Shown one piece after another: positions 44,946 to 55,878 of a DNA stretch of 64,000 bases. How positions within the stretch are numbered: position 1 is the stretch's first letter; every line of letters begins with the position of its first letter. The stretch comes from Sesamum alatum. Taxonomy: Eukaryota; Streptophyta; Magnoliopsida; Lamiales; Pedaliaceae. The notes under the pieces were generated by a model. The model had not been told where the DNA came from. It did no database searches and was given only the letters and a program-made list of their open reading frames with translations. The translations under genes and the position numbers were made by a program. Location: contig JACGWO010000012.1 in the NCBI GenBank assembly GCA_034509735.1, positions 23,589,188 to 23,653,187 of the forward strand, given 5' to 3'.

Positions 44946-45089
44946 TAAAAGAAATATTACATTTTGTCATGGTTAATTCCTAATGTCAGAAACATAAAGA
45001 GAAAAAGAAAAAAAAAATGTTTAACTATATACGAATTAATAATGACTGCGCAATGACTATTAGCTATTATTTTTGTAAGTGAAGCCAAA

Positions 45090-48049
45090 TCTATATATAA
45101 TAAAACAGAATCATTGAGACTATCCATTTAAGCGCCGCGTATGCACAGATGTGGATAGCCTCAATGAGCTCTATTGTGCCAAATGGAATTTAACAACTTT
45201 TTAGATAAAAGAGAAAAAAAAATATTAGTATTTATCCAAAAGAATCTAATCAATATTATATGTTTATATAACTTTTTTAAGTAAATAAAAACATATTTAT
45301 CCAATATATATGTATTTATCTTATAGATAACATTCAATAGTTTACCCACAAAAGAATTGTATTTTCTAAAAAATAATTAAATAGAACTATATATAATATT
45401 CTTTTAAATATTAAAATAAGTACATAATTAATATATTAAAAATTAAGTTAATACGTATAAGCATACGAAAGTATATTGAACACAAAAATGAATTTGGATT
45501 ATTTTACTAACTATTTACCTAAAAAAATGAGTGAATCTTTTGGATAAACAAATACTGGTACACTTATCTAAATTTAAATATAAGATAAGTGATAATTTTT
45601 TAAGTTCCAAAATAACTAAGTAAGTAAAAATTACAAATAATTCAAAATTTAAAATAAAAATGAGTAAATGACAAATAATTCAAAATTTAGAAATAAAATA
45701 ATTATTGAATATTAAAAACATAAGACTATGTTTTAATATTAAAATGAATTTTAGCTTAATTGTATCCCTGACTAATTTATCTTTTGGATACATTCAAATC
45801 ATTTATCAACACTAAATAAAAATAAAATATTTTCTTACATGGCAAAATAAAATTCAAAGAGACACCGGAGAACTATGGTTTATAAAAGCTAATAAAATAA
45901 AATACTCTAAATAAAGTAAATTTTTATATGTAAAAAATTTAAAATTTAATATGATAATCGTCACAAATAAAAAAAAATATTGAAAGATGTAGAAGTAAGT
46001 TTGAATTTTAGATTGTATCCCTAACCAATTTACCTGAACAAATTTATAAATCTTTATAAAATAAAATAATCTAACATTTATCTAATTTAAATAAAAATAA
46101 AATATATTTGCTTACAAGGTAAAATAAAATTCGAAGAGACACAAAACTGTTTTAAAAAGTTAATAAAATAAAAAATATAAATAAATTTAAATTTATAATG
46201 TGACAATGACTAATGATATAAAATTAAAATGTAAATATGATAATAATAAAAAACAAAAAAAAAAACTAATAGATATAAAAATAAATTTGAAGAATGTTAC
46301 TTATTCATTTATTTAAAAAGATTATAAATATTTTGGATAAAGACAATTTATTATACACTTTCGAATTGTTTGTTAGTTATATTTTATCAATATCTATATG
46401 TAATAAAATAGAACCATTGAGACTATCCACCTAAGCACCATGTATACGCAGATGTGGACAACCTCAATGAGCTTCATTCTGCCAATGAACATTTACAAAT
46501 TTTTAGATAAAAAGAAAAAAAATATATATATTTATACTCATCCAAAAGAATCTAATCAATATTATTTGTTTATCTATTTTTTATAGTATATAAAAACATG
46601 TTTATTCAAATATATATATATATATATATTTATCCAACAAATAAAAGTTCATTTGATTCAAAACATCATTAATATAAATATCAATTATTGTTCATTATAT
46701 CCAATAATATGAAATATTGTCTGAATTAATTATTCGTTATATAAATATAGTTTCTTATAATATAGCCATAATATTTGATTTATGATATTTTGTATAAAGA
46801 TCCTATAGGTGATATGACTATTGAATATTTGATACATAATAAATTATAATATCTAAATATTATGTGTATAAATAATAATAATAATAATATGAAAAAACTA
46901 TAGGTTAGTATATATAAAAAAATATTTACATTTATTGACAATATAATAATTTCTTCTTTTGTAATTATCCATGTTTATCCCAAAAACTCTAATCTTCATG
47001 GGGAGAATCACTTCATGATTATCTATTAAAAAATTTAAATATTTTTAAAATTTTCATTAATGATAAAGATAACTCACTTTTATAAAACTTATCTACTATT
47101 GCCTTTCGAAATTCAAAATTACTCAAGATAAATAGTTTGTAACATAATAAATAATGGGTCTGCAGAAGAAGCACAAACGTAAATCGCAAGGCTGTGAAAT
47201 CTTACGCTACACTAACATGTAAATTTCTCTTTCTACCTCCATATTTTTTCCTTTACTTATATTTTAAGTGAGAATTTCAAAATTTTATAGAGTTATTTTT
47301 TGCAATCATCGATGAAACAAGTATGTACATATTCATATCAATGATAATGTCGATGATTTATAATTCAATCATTGACAAGTTCAGTATTTATTCTGCATTT
47401 TTATGTTTCAATAAGACACAATTTCTCTAATTTTAATTATTTTTTTATGAATATCTAACATTGTTAATTTGTTTTGTTAGTTATTGCACTAAAGAAATGC
47501 ATTAATTAAAAAATTATTAATCAAGGATGTGTTATGACATTTCAAAAATCACGAATTCCTCCTATTTGTCCTCTTCTGTTAACCATTTTAATTTGAATTA
47601 TTTATTAAATACTAATTTGTTTTAAAATTAAAATTATTTGTATTATTTATTTATTAAAGCACATGTCTGCTCTATGGTAGCCTTTTTTGAATATTTTTTT
47701 TTACCACTTAATGAAATAAAGTATTTTTTATTAAAGTAATTATTTATCTTATTTATTTTTATTTTGAAGCACATATTCATTATTCATTTTAAAGCATATA
47801 TTCATTGTTTACCTTTATCCAAAAAAAATCACTTATCATTTAAGATAATTAGTTAGTAAAACGTTTAACTTTATTTTGATATCCAATACACGTTTTTATT
47901 TTTATACTTATTAATTACTTTAACTTTAAGTTTTAAATTCTTTATTATTTATATATTTTATATTTCAAATTTTAAATTATTTATAAACTTATTTCTTTAT
48001 TTTATTGAAAATACAATTCTCCCGTGCCTTGGCACGGGGTACTAACTAG
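45090..48049 (+). mobile_element. Non-autonomous Helitron
   Basis: It begins TCTATATATAATAAAACAG after an A and ends with hairpin CCCGTGCC-TT-GGCACGGG (48021-48038) and then CTAG before a T, the A^T target of Helitrons. The empty site is present near copy B: GAAGCCAAAT continues directly into CATTAACTAT at 59021-59040, while here GAAGCCAAA and TTATTAACTAT are 2960 bp apart. No Rep/helicase ORF. A second copy of the 5' terminal sequence occurs inside at 46393. Confidence 0.88.
46393..46560 (+). repeat. Second Helitron 5' end inside the Helitron
   Basis: ATCTATATGTAATAAAATAG and the following roughly 160 bp (CCATTGAGACTATCCA, CGCAGATGTGGA, CCTCAATGAGCT, then TTTTTAGATAAAA) repeat the first 160 bp of the element at 45090-45250. 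Only one 3' terminus (48049) was found. Confidence 0.75.
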
Positions 48050-49223
48050 TTATTAACTATAGTTAAGAACCACAATAAATGTTCATTAACCGTGATCCGA
48101 ACTTAAATTTTCACTTTAATTTTTTTTTACTATGATAAATAATATTAATTTGTACTGATTTTTGTTTGTAGCCATTTATAACGTAACAAATAAAAGAGTA
48201 AATCAATGCTTTTATAGTAACGAGGGCAAATACAATCAACCCTCACAATTACGATTATTTTTTCTGCACGTGTCATTTTATCTGATCTATTATTTTTCAA
48301 AGTATGAATCTTTTTGTCATTGAAATTATATTTGATATCCACGTTGGTTGATAGTTGATCTAACTTTATGAGAATTGACGAAGTCAAGTCTAGACTTGAT
48401 TTCTGGGTCGTGTGAAGATAGTGTTGGTAGGACATAATAATAGTAGAAATATGACTTGGGATTTATTGGTCCAATTCAATTGGTTTAATTGCATTTTTTG
48501 TTCTCTAATTATGCTTGTTTGGAATTTAGTCACTAGAAAAAATTTAACAATATTTTGCCATGGTTAAAAAATAAATAATCGTAGTGAATAGTCATTCACC
48601 ATGGTCATACAACGGTTATTGACCCTGATATTTGTGAGTGTGGCTAAAACATTTACTATGGCTTATAACCATGGAAAAAAGAGTTTTCATGGTGGATAAT
48701 CTAGGTTTTTACAACAGTTTTTGTTTAATCATGGTTAATAATAATTATTTACCATGGTTTTAGCTCGTAGCCAATAAATTTGTAGTCACTAGTGAATTTT
48801 CTTCTGGTGAGTCTTTTTCATATTATTGCAATTATAAAATAATCTTGCATATTTTTTATTTTTGCAAAGTTATGATACATTTGGCCAAAAAATTGAAAAT
48901 CGATCCCCGATCTTCCACCGACACACGTGCAAGGCACATGAGACTTTTCGAGCCATTCTAAATTTTTCGGCCAGACGTGTCCTAAATCCAATAATTGAAA
49001 ATATGTAGGACTATTTTGCAATCTTAATAATATGAAGGACTAAAGTGCCAAAGAAGAATAATTGGAGAACGAAAAGGCAATAAGACCATACAATTCAACT
49101 AGCCATGAATTCACTAGAAGAAATATGACTTTTAATTATGGCTAACTTAGTATGGTAAAAGTACAAAATAATGGCAGATACTAATTAACTATGGGTGTGT
49201 AATTGCTAATAGCGATTGTTTTA

Positions 49224-50496
49224 GGGCTAAATGTTTTTTAATTCCATTAAAGAGAACCAAACTCATTTTTAGTACCACTATTATTGTAAGTGAAGCTTTT
49301 GGTATCGTTAAATCCAATTTCAAACTCTTTCCCAACTTAATGGTAATAGGTCATATGCCTGCTTTGACCAATTGGCCCGAAGACCAAAAAGAACAGGAAT
49401 GAAAAACAAAAAAACCACTTTCACACGTAACATTATTTCTTGTTCTTCTATAGAAAACCCTAAATCAAATCCCGCAAAAATTCAACGTGTTAAATTCATT
49501 TTTAGTCCTTTAATTTAGATCATTTGGCGTTTTTGTTCTTTAATTTTTTAGGGTAGTATTTTGGTCCTACATCTTTTTAATTTCGTGATTTCAGTCCTTT
49601 TGTTCGCTGGAGTTCACCTCCACCGGTGAGAAGGGTGGAGGTGAACTCGGCCAAAAAAATGATCGAAATCGCAAAAATTTAAAAGATATAAGACCAAAAT
49701 ATTACCCCAAAAAGTTAAAGAATAAAAATACTTGCAGAAATGGGCCAATAGGAATAAAAGCCCCAATTTGAAAATGTAGCGTGAGATGCACATGCATTTT
49801 TCCGGCGATAATGGTGAACTCCGGCGAAAAAGGGACTAAAATCATGAAAATCAAAAAGATGAATGACCAAAATGCTACCGTAAAAAGTTAAAGGACGAAA
49901 ACACCAAACAACCTAAGTTACAAGATCAAAAATGCATTTAAGCCAAAAATCAACTGAATCCAAGAGCGCGGAAGTTGGATTTTTGGTTGGCGTTTGCTGG
50001 CGTGCCCGATATGGTGAGTTTTTTTTTTTTCTTAAAATTTCTTCGAGCTTCAATTTTTGTTGGATTTGTTGTTTTTTAGCAATTTATAATATAATACTGC
50101 AAAAAAATAAAATAAAATAAATAATAGGCAAAAATGGGCAATGAAGTGGGGAGAAGAGAAGACAAGAAAAGAAGAGAAAGAAGTGAAGAAATGGAAGAGA
50201 AAGAAGTGAAGAAATGGAAGAGAAAGAAGGGAGAATGAAACTAGAACCCTAATATATGTCAATTTTCTCACCTTTTGCCGAGATCACATGCCTTTCCCCA
50301 ATAAAAAGGAGGATTTAATTGTTGTTAACGGAGTATAACAATCATGTGCGATGTACATGATTTTTGGGACAAAAAGAGTTTGAGATTGGGTTTAATGATA
50401 CCGAAAATTACACTTGCAACAGTAGTGATACCAAAAACGAATCTGATCCTCTTTAATGGGAACGAAAAAAAAAAAAAAAAAAAAACCCTCAATCCC
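49224..50496. mobile_element. Mutator-like element shared by units A and B
   Basis: Flanked by ATTGTTTTA at 49215-49223 and 50497-50505. Left arm: GGGCTAAATGTTTTTTAAT, then a CTCATTTTTAGTACCAC block; right arm is its inverse, ending AAAAAAACCC with trailing TCAATCCC. The same element with the same duplication lies at 60160-60910, so insertion preceded the segmental duplication. This copy is longer because a second foldback element is nested at 49487-49944. Confidence 0.75.
49487..49944. mobile_element. Nested Mutator-like foldback element
   Basis: Inverse arms: CATTTTTAGTCCTTTAATTT..GGCGTTTTTG at the left and CAAAAATGCATTTAAGCC at the right, continuing inward through TAGTATTTTGGTCC / GACCAAAATGCTA. 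The duplication is roughly AAAAATTCAAC / AAAAATCAAC. It is absent from the matching element at 60160-60910 (between AAATCAAATCC and CAACTGAATCC). Confidence 0.65.
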
Positions 50497-50518
50497 ATTG
50501 TTTTACAATAAATAAAAG

Positions 50519-50960
50519 GGTTAAAAGCAAATACCCCTCCAACCTTTGGGTCGTTTTGCACTTTGCCCCCCAACCGTTTTTTTTTTACACTCGACCACCC
50601 AACTTTTCCATTGTGTAGCACTCTACCCTTTTTTTATACTTTCCAGCGAATCAAGGGGAATATTCTATTCGCGTGAATACATGTGCCCAAAATGAATTTA
50701 GTGTTGGGTAAAATTGTAATTTCACAACCCAATGTTTTAAAAATAAATAAATAAAGAAAAAAAATAAAAATGAAGAAGGTCTTCTTTTTCATCAAACCAC
50801 TACCTCTGCCACCCATCTTCATCTTTCCCCTCCACTACAAATCTTCCTCTAATTTCTCCAATCTACCCAACAAATTAACCCCAATATGCCAATAAATAAA
50901 ATTATTTGACGCCGAATTCCTCTTATCTCATCCCAGATTACTCTCTCTCCCTCTCTTGAT
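50519..50960. other. Unassigned sequence replacing the expected P450 3' flank
   Basis: Just after 50505 the words TTTTACAATAAATAAAA match the start of the 3' flank seen before copy C (60913-60930), then the similarity stops at GGGTTAAAAGC. A foldback-type left end may begin here, but no inverse right end was found up to 52650. Confidence 0.4.
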
Positions 50961-51200
50961 ATGGCGGCAAAGGCAAATAAGAAGCCCATCGAGAAGAAAT
51001 CCGTGGTCGAGAAGCTCCGACAGCAGAAAAAGCCCTGACGAAAAAGAAGCCGAAGGCCAGTAAGAAGCTCCCAAGAGAAAGAGGTGCCGCCGTTGACGAG
51101 AAGAAGAAAAAGCGAGTGAAGAAGAGCACCAACACATCTTTGAGAACAACTTTTGGGCATCATGAAGAGCTTCATCAATGTCATCAATGAACGTATAAAT
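50961..51200 (+). pseudogene. Histone H2B pseudogene fragment
   Basis: Starting at ATG 50961 the reading is MAAKANKKPIEKKS, the lysine-rich H2B N-terminal tail. A stop and frameshifts follow; another frame gives KKPKASKKLPRERGAA and KKKKRVKKS, and then GIMKSFIN at about 51157-51180, a signature from the H2B histone fold. The middle of the fold (the KIYIFKVLKQVHPD region) and everything after FIN are missing. It is intronless like normal H2B genes, so the sequence does not tell a retrocopy from a DNA capture. The long ORFs on the - strand here are shadows of this fragment. Confidence 0.75.
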
Positions 51201-51229
51201 ATAATGGCAATATATAAATAATAAAAAAT

Positions 51230-51809
51230 TTCTAGTAGTTGGGTTTGTACCCATTATTTGTCATAAATATTGTAAAGTAATCGAATTAATTTTTAATGAA
51301 TATTTTTTTCTATCAGATTAAATTTTCTACCGAAACTTCTAAATTAGAAAATAACGGATATGGGATACCTAAAAATAAAAAATTAATATGAAACTGCATG
51401 TAAACATCACTAAATACCAAAATGGTTGAAGTAAATTTTGCAAGAGAAATATCACAAAACTTCTTATTGTCTTACAATCTCACATATAAAAACTATCCGA
51501 TAACTTTTTATAATGCGTTAATTATCAATAAATATTTTACTCAAATTAAATTAAACATTGAAATTTTTTTCAATATCTGTTATTTCTATTTCAATCAACA
51601 ATAAGTTTAAATAAAATGAGAGTAAATTTAATTTTTTGAGTACATTAATTGCATGGAATTAATTCTTTTTAAAGAAACTTGATTAAGTAGTTAATTCAAT
51701 ATAAGTGGGGAAGTTGAAGGGCATTTTTGGTAATATAATAATTTGGTGTAGTGGTATCAAAACTACCACTTTGAGTCTATAAACCCTCTTCCTTTTATAA
51801 TAGTATAGA
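51230..51809 (-). mobile_element. Possible small Helitron
   Basis: On the - strand an A is followed by TCTATACTATTATAAAAGG at 51809, a common plant Helitron 5' start. A candidate 3' end at 51230 has TGGGT/ACCCA stem and CTAG, but the base after CTAG is A, not T, and the stem is weak. The true 3' end may lie further left and could then include the H2B fragment. Confidence 0.35.
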
Positions 51810-51974
51810 TATAATATCATGTTATACGTTGAGACACTTGTTTATTTTCTAAAAATAATTATAAAAACTAACATAAAGAGAAAAAAAAACATTAATTTGA
51901 ATTAAATTAAAAAACTTACTTCATCAGCATTAATGAACCAATAAAAAAAATATCAAAATAGTATGTTAATGAAA

Positions 51975-52219
51975 GGGAAAAATGCAAGAAACCCCTCTGT
52001 GATATTCCAAATGAGCAAAATAAATAGCAATATACCCCCTTGTGTTTTTCAAAATGAAGCAATTACCCCCCTATGTTTTTCAAAATAAAGCAATTTACCC
52101 CCCTTAGGGGGTAAATTGCTTCATTTTTAAAAACATAGGGATATAATTTTATTTTTTTTTTTCATGAGGGGTAATTTGCTCATTTGCAATATTACAGGAG
52201 GGTAAATTGCATTAAACCC
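51975..52219. mobile_element. Mutator-like foldback MITE
   Basis: Begins GGGAAAAATGCAAG and ends GCATTAAACCC with the 10-bp duplication GTTAATGAAA at 51965-51974 and 52220-52229. Same family as 35081-35350. Confidence 0.8.
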
Positions 52220-52483
52220 GTTAATGAAACATATAGATTGTAAAAAAATAATTATTTTACCTGATTTGTTAAAATAAAAAATTTACTGCATGAAATATAT
52301 CAAGAGATTGATATAAGTTTACTGGATGAAAAGTATATGATTAAAGTAAAAATAAAGAATTTGACTAAAATGGAATTTTTTTGTTGAAGTAATTTTTCAT
52401 ATAAATTAATTTGCTCGTTTCCTATTTCTCTACGACGATCCACCTATTCGTTTGTGTTGGTTGAGTATCTTTCTCTCTCCTTA

Positions 52484-54136
52484 TCAACCCTTTCTCTCTC
52501 TACCTTTGGGTATATGCAGCAAGTTATCGTTTTTTTTTTGTTGCTCTTGTATTGATAGCCTTTGTTTGCCGTTAGCTACTTCTGTTAGTGACGCCATGTG
52601 GCGTTCATCCATGAATGTAGCAGGAGATGTTACATGAATTGGGAATAGAGGATCCCGTCCCCTAACATTGAACCCGCCAGCCATATAAGCGGTGAGCAGA
52701 GGAACGAAAACTGGTGGTTCTGAGCGAACCCGGAGGAATTCAAACCGGCGCAGAACCGATGCCACCACATATTTCATTTGGATGAAAGCCATTTCTTTCC
52801 CAAGACACACTCTTGGACCGGCCTCAAACACTGGAAACTTGTACTGGCTCACCATTTTCACCATTCCATTCTCGTCCAGCCACCGGTCTGGTCTAAACTC
52901 CAGGCGGTCCTTACCCCACAGCTCCTCCATTCTTCCCATTCCGTACTGGAAGTAGGTGACCCGGTTTCCTCTGTGAACCGGTGTTCCGTCGGGCAAAACG
53001 TCGTCTTTGGCCGCATGCTTGGAGTCCCACACCACCGGCGGATAAAGCCTCATTGATTCACACAAACAAGCCTTGATAAAGTTCATTCCTTTCAGATCAT
53101 CGAATCCCAGTTCTTCTCCTCCGTTCTTGATCGATGTAATTTCGTCCACCACCTGTTTCTCAATTCTCCGGTGGTCCGTCAGCAGCCAGAACAGCCACGT
53201 CACGGCGGCGGAGGTGGTGTCCCTTCCCGCCATCAGAAAACTTATCACCATATCCCTCACCATCTCATCATCAAGCCCAGATTCCAAGAACCTCGACAGA
53301 AGGTCGCCGCCGCTGTTCCCTCGCATCGTTTCTTTCTTGGACCTAATCATCTCATGAACACAGCCATGAACAAGCTTCAGAGCCTCTTTCAGCTCTTTCT
53401 CCAAGCCCACATTCAAAGCTCTCTTCATTTTCCACACAGCAAAGACCGGTGACATCCCGCGCATGGCAGAGATCTCCGAAGAAGCGACAAACGCCGCCGC
53501 AAGCGGCGGCGGGGGCCGAGAAAGGTCCAAACAAAGAGGGTCCATCCCAAGTGAGACCTTGCAAATAGTATCAAAAGCAAACCTCCTCAAGACCTCCTGC
53601 ATGTCCAAGATCTTATCATTTTCCGCAGCATCTTCAAGAATGGGAATCAGTCTACCCTCCACTTCATCTTCAAGAACTTTCACCACGAATTCCCTTAAAG
53701 ACTTAGCACTGAACTCGTGGCTGGCTAACTTGCGCTGGACGCTCCACATCTGACCATCAACGTTGAAAATCCCGAGGTCCAGAAAATCCCCCAGCAATTC
53801 AGTAAAGGGTTTTCCCTTTGGAAAGTTGGCGAAATTGGTTTTCAGAATATACTCAACGTTGTCCGGATTTGCAGTGACGATCGTTCTTGGAGCACCGAGG
53901 CGGTACACGACGATTGTCTGCGTCTCCGACTGCGACAACAGCTCAGTGTACCAATCCAACAAGCGGCGGCGATTCTTGTAGAACTCAATGAGGCAGCCAA
54001 TGCTTGGGCAACAATACAACGCAAAACTTCTGATTTTAAGATGCAGTTTATTGAAAAATGAGGATGACGAAGATAGCATAAATAAGATCAGAAACCCTAA
54101 AATAATCACATAGAGAAGAAGGAGAAAGAAATCCAT
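52484..54136 (-). CDS. CYP94-type cytochrome P450 (copy B) with a replaced C-terminus
   Basis: Intronless ORF of 550 residues. Residues 1-492 align throughout with copy C and keep all P450 landmarks: N-terminal anchor, I-helix AGRDTT (about 303-308), ExxR in ESMRLYPPV, FRPDRW and the heme loop VFEAGPRVCLG. CYP94 enzymes are ER-bound omega-hydroxylases of fatty acids or jasmonoyl-isoleucine; the substrate here is not predictable. After GGFNVR homology stops at about 52657 and 58 unrelated residues follow (GRDPLFPIHV... to a hydrophilic GKQRLSIQEQQKK end) in place of the normal seven (VRRRGQQ). Scattered private changes (DLG for GLG, Q for E, SQYKF for SPYKF) suggest relaxed or changed selection. 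The promoter is broken by a Helitron at 54261. It may be expressed or decaying. Confidence 0.85.
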   Translation of the reverse strand: MDFFLLLLYVIILGFLILFMLSSSSSFFNKLHLKIRSFALYCCPSIGCLIEFYKNRRRLLDWYTELLSQSETQTIVVYRLGAPRTIVTANPDNVEYILKTNFANFPKGKPFTELLGDFLDLGIFNVDGQMWSVQRKLASHEFSAKSLREFVVKVLEDEVEGRLIPILEDAAENDKILDMQEVLRRFAFDTICKVSLGMDPLCLDLSRPPPPLAAAFVASSEISAMRGMSPVFAVWKMKRALNVGLEKELKEALKLVHGCVHEMIRSKKETMRGNSGGDLLSRFLESGLDDEMVRDMVISFLMAGRDTTSAAVTWLFWLLTDHRRIEKQVVDEITSIKNGGEELGFDDLKGMNFIKACLCESMRLYPPVVWDSKHAAKDDVLPDGTPVHRGNRVTYFQYGMGRMEELWGKDRLEFRPDRWLDENGMVKMVSQYKFPVFEAGPRVCLGKEMAFIQMKYVVASVLRRFEFLRVRSEPPVFVPLLTAYMAGGFNVRGRDPLFPIHVTSPATFMDERHMASLTEVANGKQRLSIQEQQKKNDNLLHIPKGRERKG

Positions 54137-54225
54137 GGTTGAAAAATGAGAGAGAAAGAGAGAGATTTAGGTTAAAATGCACAAGAATTGAGAGAGAGGT
54201 TATGAATTAAGAGTAGAGAGTGTTA

Positions 54226-54260
<35 letters not shown>

Positions 54261-54261
<1 letters not shown>

Positions 54262-55834
54262 TAGCGTGTGACCCGTGCTATGCACAGATTTAATTTAATT
54301 CTAGTTAAAATTATATTTTATAAGATTTTTCGAATTAAGTGAATGTCAAATGAACAATATTTTTAAAGTGCATTATAGAAATTGTGTGTTATAAAAGTTG
54401 TAAAAATTGACAATCATAAGAAATATATACAAAGGGATATCGAACAAATTGATTGATGATGCCATAAGTTGTATTGTATTTTTTAATCCAAAGGTGATTA
54501 ATAATAACATAAATACCAATAAGTATGTCCTCAAATATATATATATATATATTTATTTAATTTGTATATATAATGAATATTAAATAAATTTATTTTATAT
54601 ATAATGAATATAAATAGAAAATACTTATATGTGTCTTATTAATATAAAGCTATATATAACATGAAAACAATTTAAGAATTTCACTATTTAAGCAAATGCA
54701 ATATAAAGTCATTTACATACTTATACAAATTTACCATATCAAATTTTTATTGAAACTATATATTAAATTGACAAATGAATAGGTAGTATGACTCACATGA
54801 TTTTGAATATACATTTTTTTTAACTACCTTTAAATAACATCTTATATCAATGATTAGTTAACAAATTAAATTCTATAATTTGGATCTTCAATTCATTTGT
54901 CACCAATTCTCTATGTAAAGAATGACATACAATTATGATCGAAAATTATTAAGCGCTCAAAATTATATAATTGATATTCAAAATGTATCTTGGTATACTT
55001 TTTTATTATTTTATTGATATTCATGATTTTACAATTTTGTGGATGATATTTATATTTTCTTGATTTATCATGAATTAATTAATTTATTGTGCGCATAACT
55101 TTTGTCAACTAAATTTATATATTTCTATGATGATCTTTTTCCTCATAATTTAATATGAGGAATTAGTTTTACACGTGTCACAGTTTCTAGAAATATTTAT
55201 TATAATAAAAAAAAATCTCAAGGGTTCGAATCCATGACCTCTAGTAATATTTATTATAATAAAAATAATTCACAGGGGTTTGAACCCATGATCTCTATGA
55301 ATCTTTATTATAATTAAAAAAAATCGCAAAGGTTCGAACTCATAACCTTTAGAAATATTTATTATAATAAAAGGAGTTCGCAGGAGTTCGAACCCATAAC
55401 CTTTATGAATATTTATTATAATAAAAGGAGTTCGCAGGGGTTTGAACACATGACCTCTAGGAATATTTATTAAAATTAAAAAAATTCTCAGGGGTTCGAA
55501 CCCATGACCTCGAGGAATATTTATTATAATAAAAGGAGTTCGCAGGGGTTCGAACCCATGACCTTTAAGAATATTTATTATGATAAAAAGAATTCATTGG
55601 GGTTCGAACCTATGACCTCTAAAAATATTTATTATAATAAAAAAATTAGCAGGGGTTCGAACCCATAATCTTTAAAAATATATATTATAATAAAAAGAAT
55701 TCACAAGGGTTCGAACGCCTGACCTCTAGGAATATTTTATATAATAAAAAAAATTAAAATTTTAAAAAATTAAAATTTTAATCAAAATTAAAATATTTAG
55801 ATAAAAGATCGCTTTCAAATATATATATTAATAG

Positions 55835-55835
<1 letters not shown>
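54261..55835 (-). mobile_element. Non-autonomous Helitron in the promoter of P450 copy B
   Basis: On the - strand it starts after A with TCTATTAATATATATATTTG at 55835 and ends with hairpin CTGTGC-ATA-GCACGG (54273-54287), seven or eight bases, then CTAG before T at 54260. The insertion lies in a (TA)n tract; the uninterrupted paralogous site is the TATATATATA at 42150 upstream of copy A. It has no Rep/helicase ORF and carries a tandem array near its 5' end. Confidence 0.85.
55200..55745. repeat. Minisatellite with tRNA-like GGGTTCGAACCC core
   Basis: About ten units of 51-59 bp alternate a core GGGGTTCGAACCCATGACCT with an AT-rich spacer (GAATATTTATTATAATAAAA). The core matches the T arm of tRNAs and the Pol III B-box consensus GGTTCGANNCC. 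The core is better conserved than the spacers in most units. No A box or full cloverleaf is present. Confidence 0.85.

Positions 55836-55878
<43 letters not shown>

Larger units (their letters stand above)
42057..50505. repeat. Segmental duplication, unit A (partner 54137-60919)
   Basis: After removal of younger insertions the 5' flank of P450 copy A and that of copy B are colinear, ending in the same Mutator-like element and its ATTGTTTTA duplication. Shared landmarks include CTACTAATTTAT-like AT blocks, TCATGGTTAATTCCTAATG (44963; 58909), ACGTTGGTTGATAGTTGATC (48341; 59322) and GAGCGCGGAAGTTGGATTT (49964; 60451). Element insertions on one side only show what happened after the duplication. 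Confidence 0.85.

Noticed and set aside
50849..51254. Three overlapping - strand ORFs of 65-112 codons
   Set aside because: They are antisense to the H2B pseudogene fragment, whose lysine codons read as Phe/Leu-rich frames on the other strand.
55200..55745. Array of tRNA genes or a CRISPR-like array
   Set aside because: Only the T-arm word recurs; no cloverleaf, no A box. Spacers are AT-rich, similar to each other, and the host is a plant, so neither interpretation holds.
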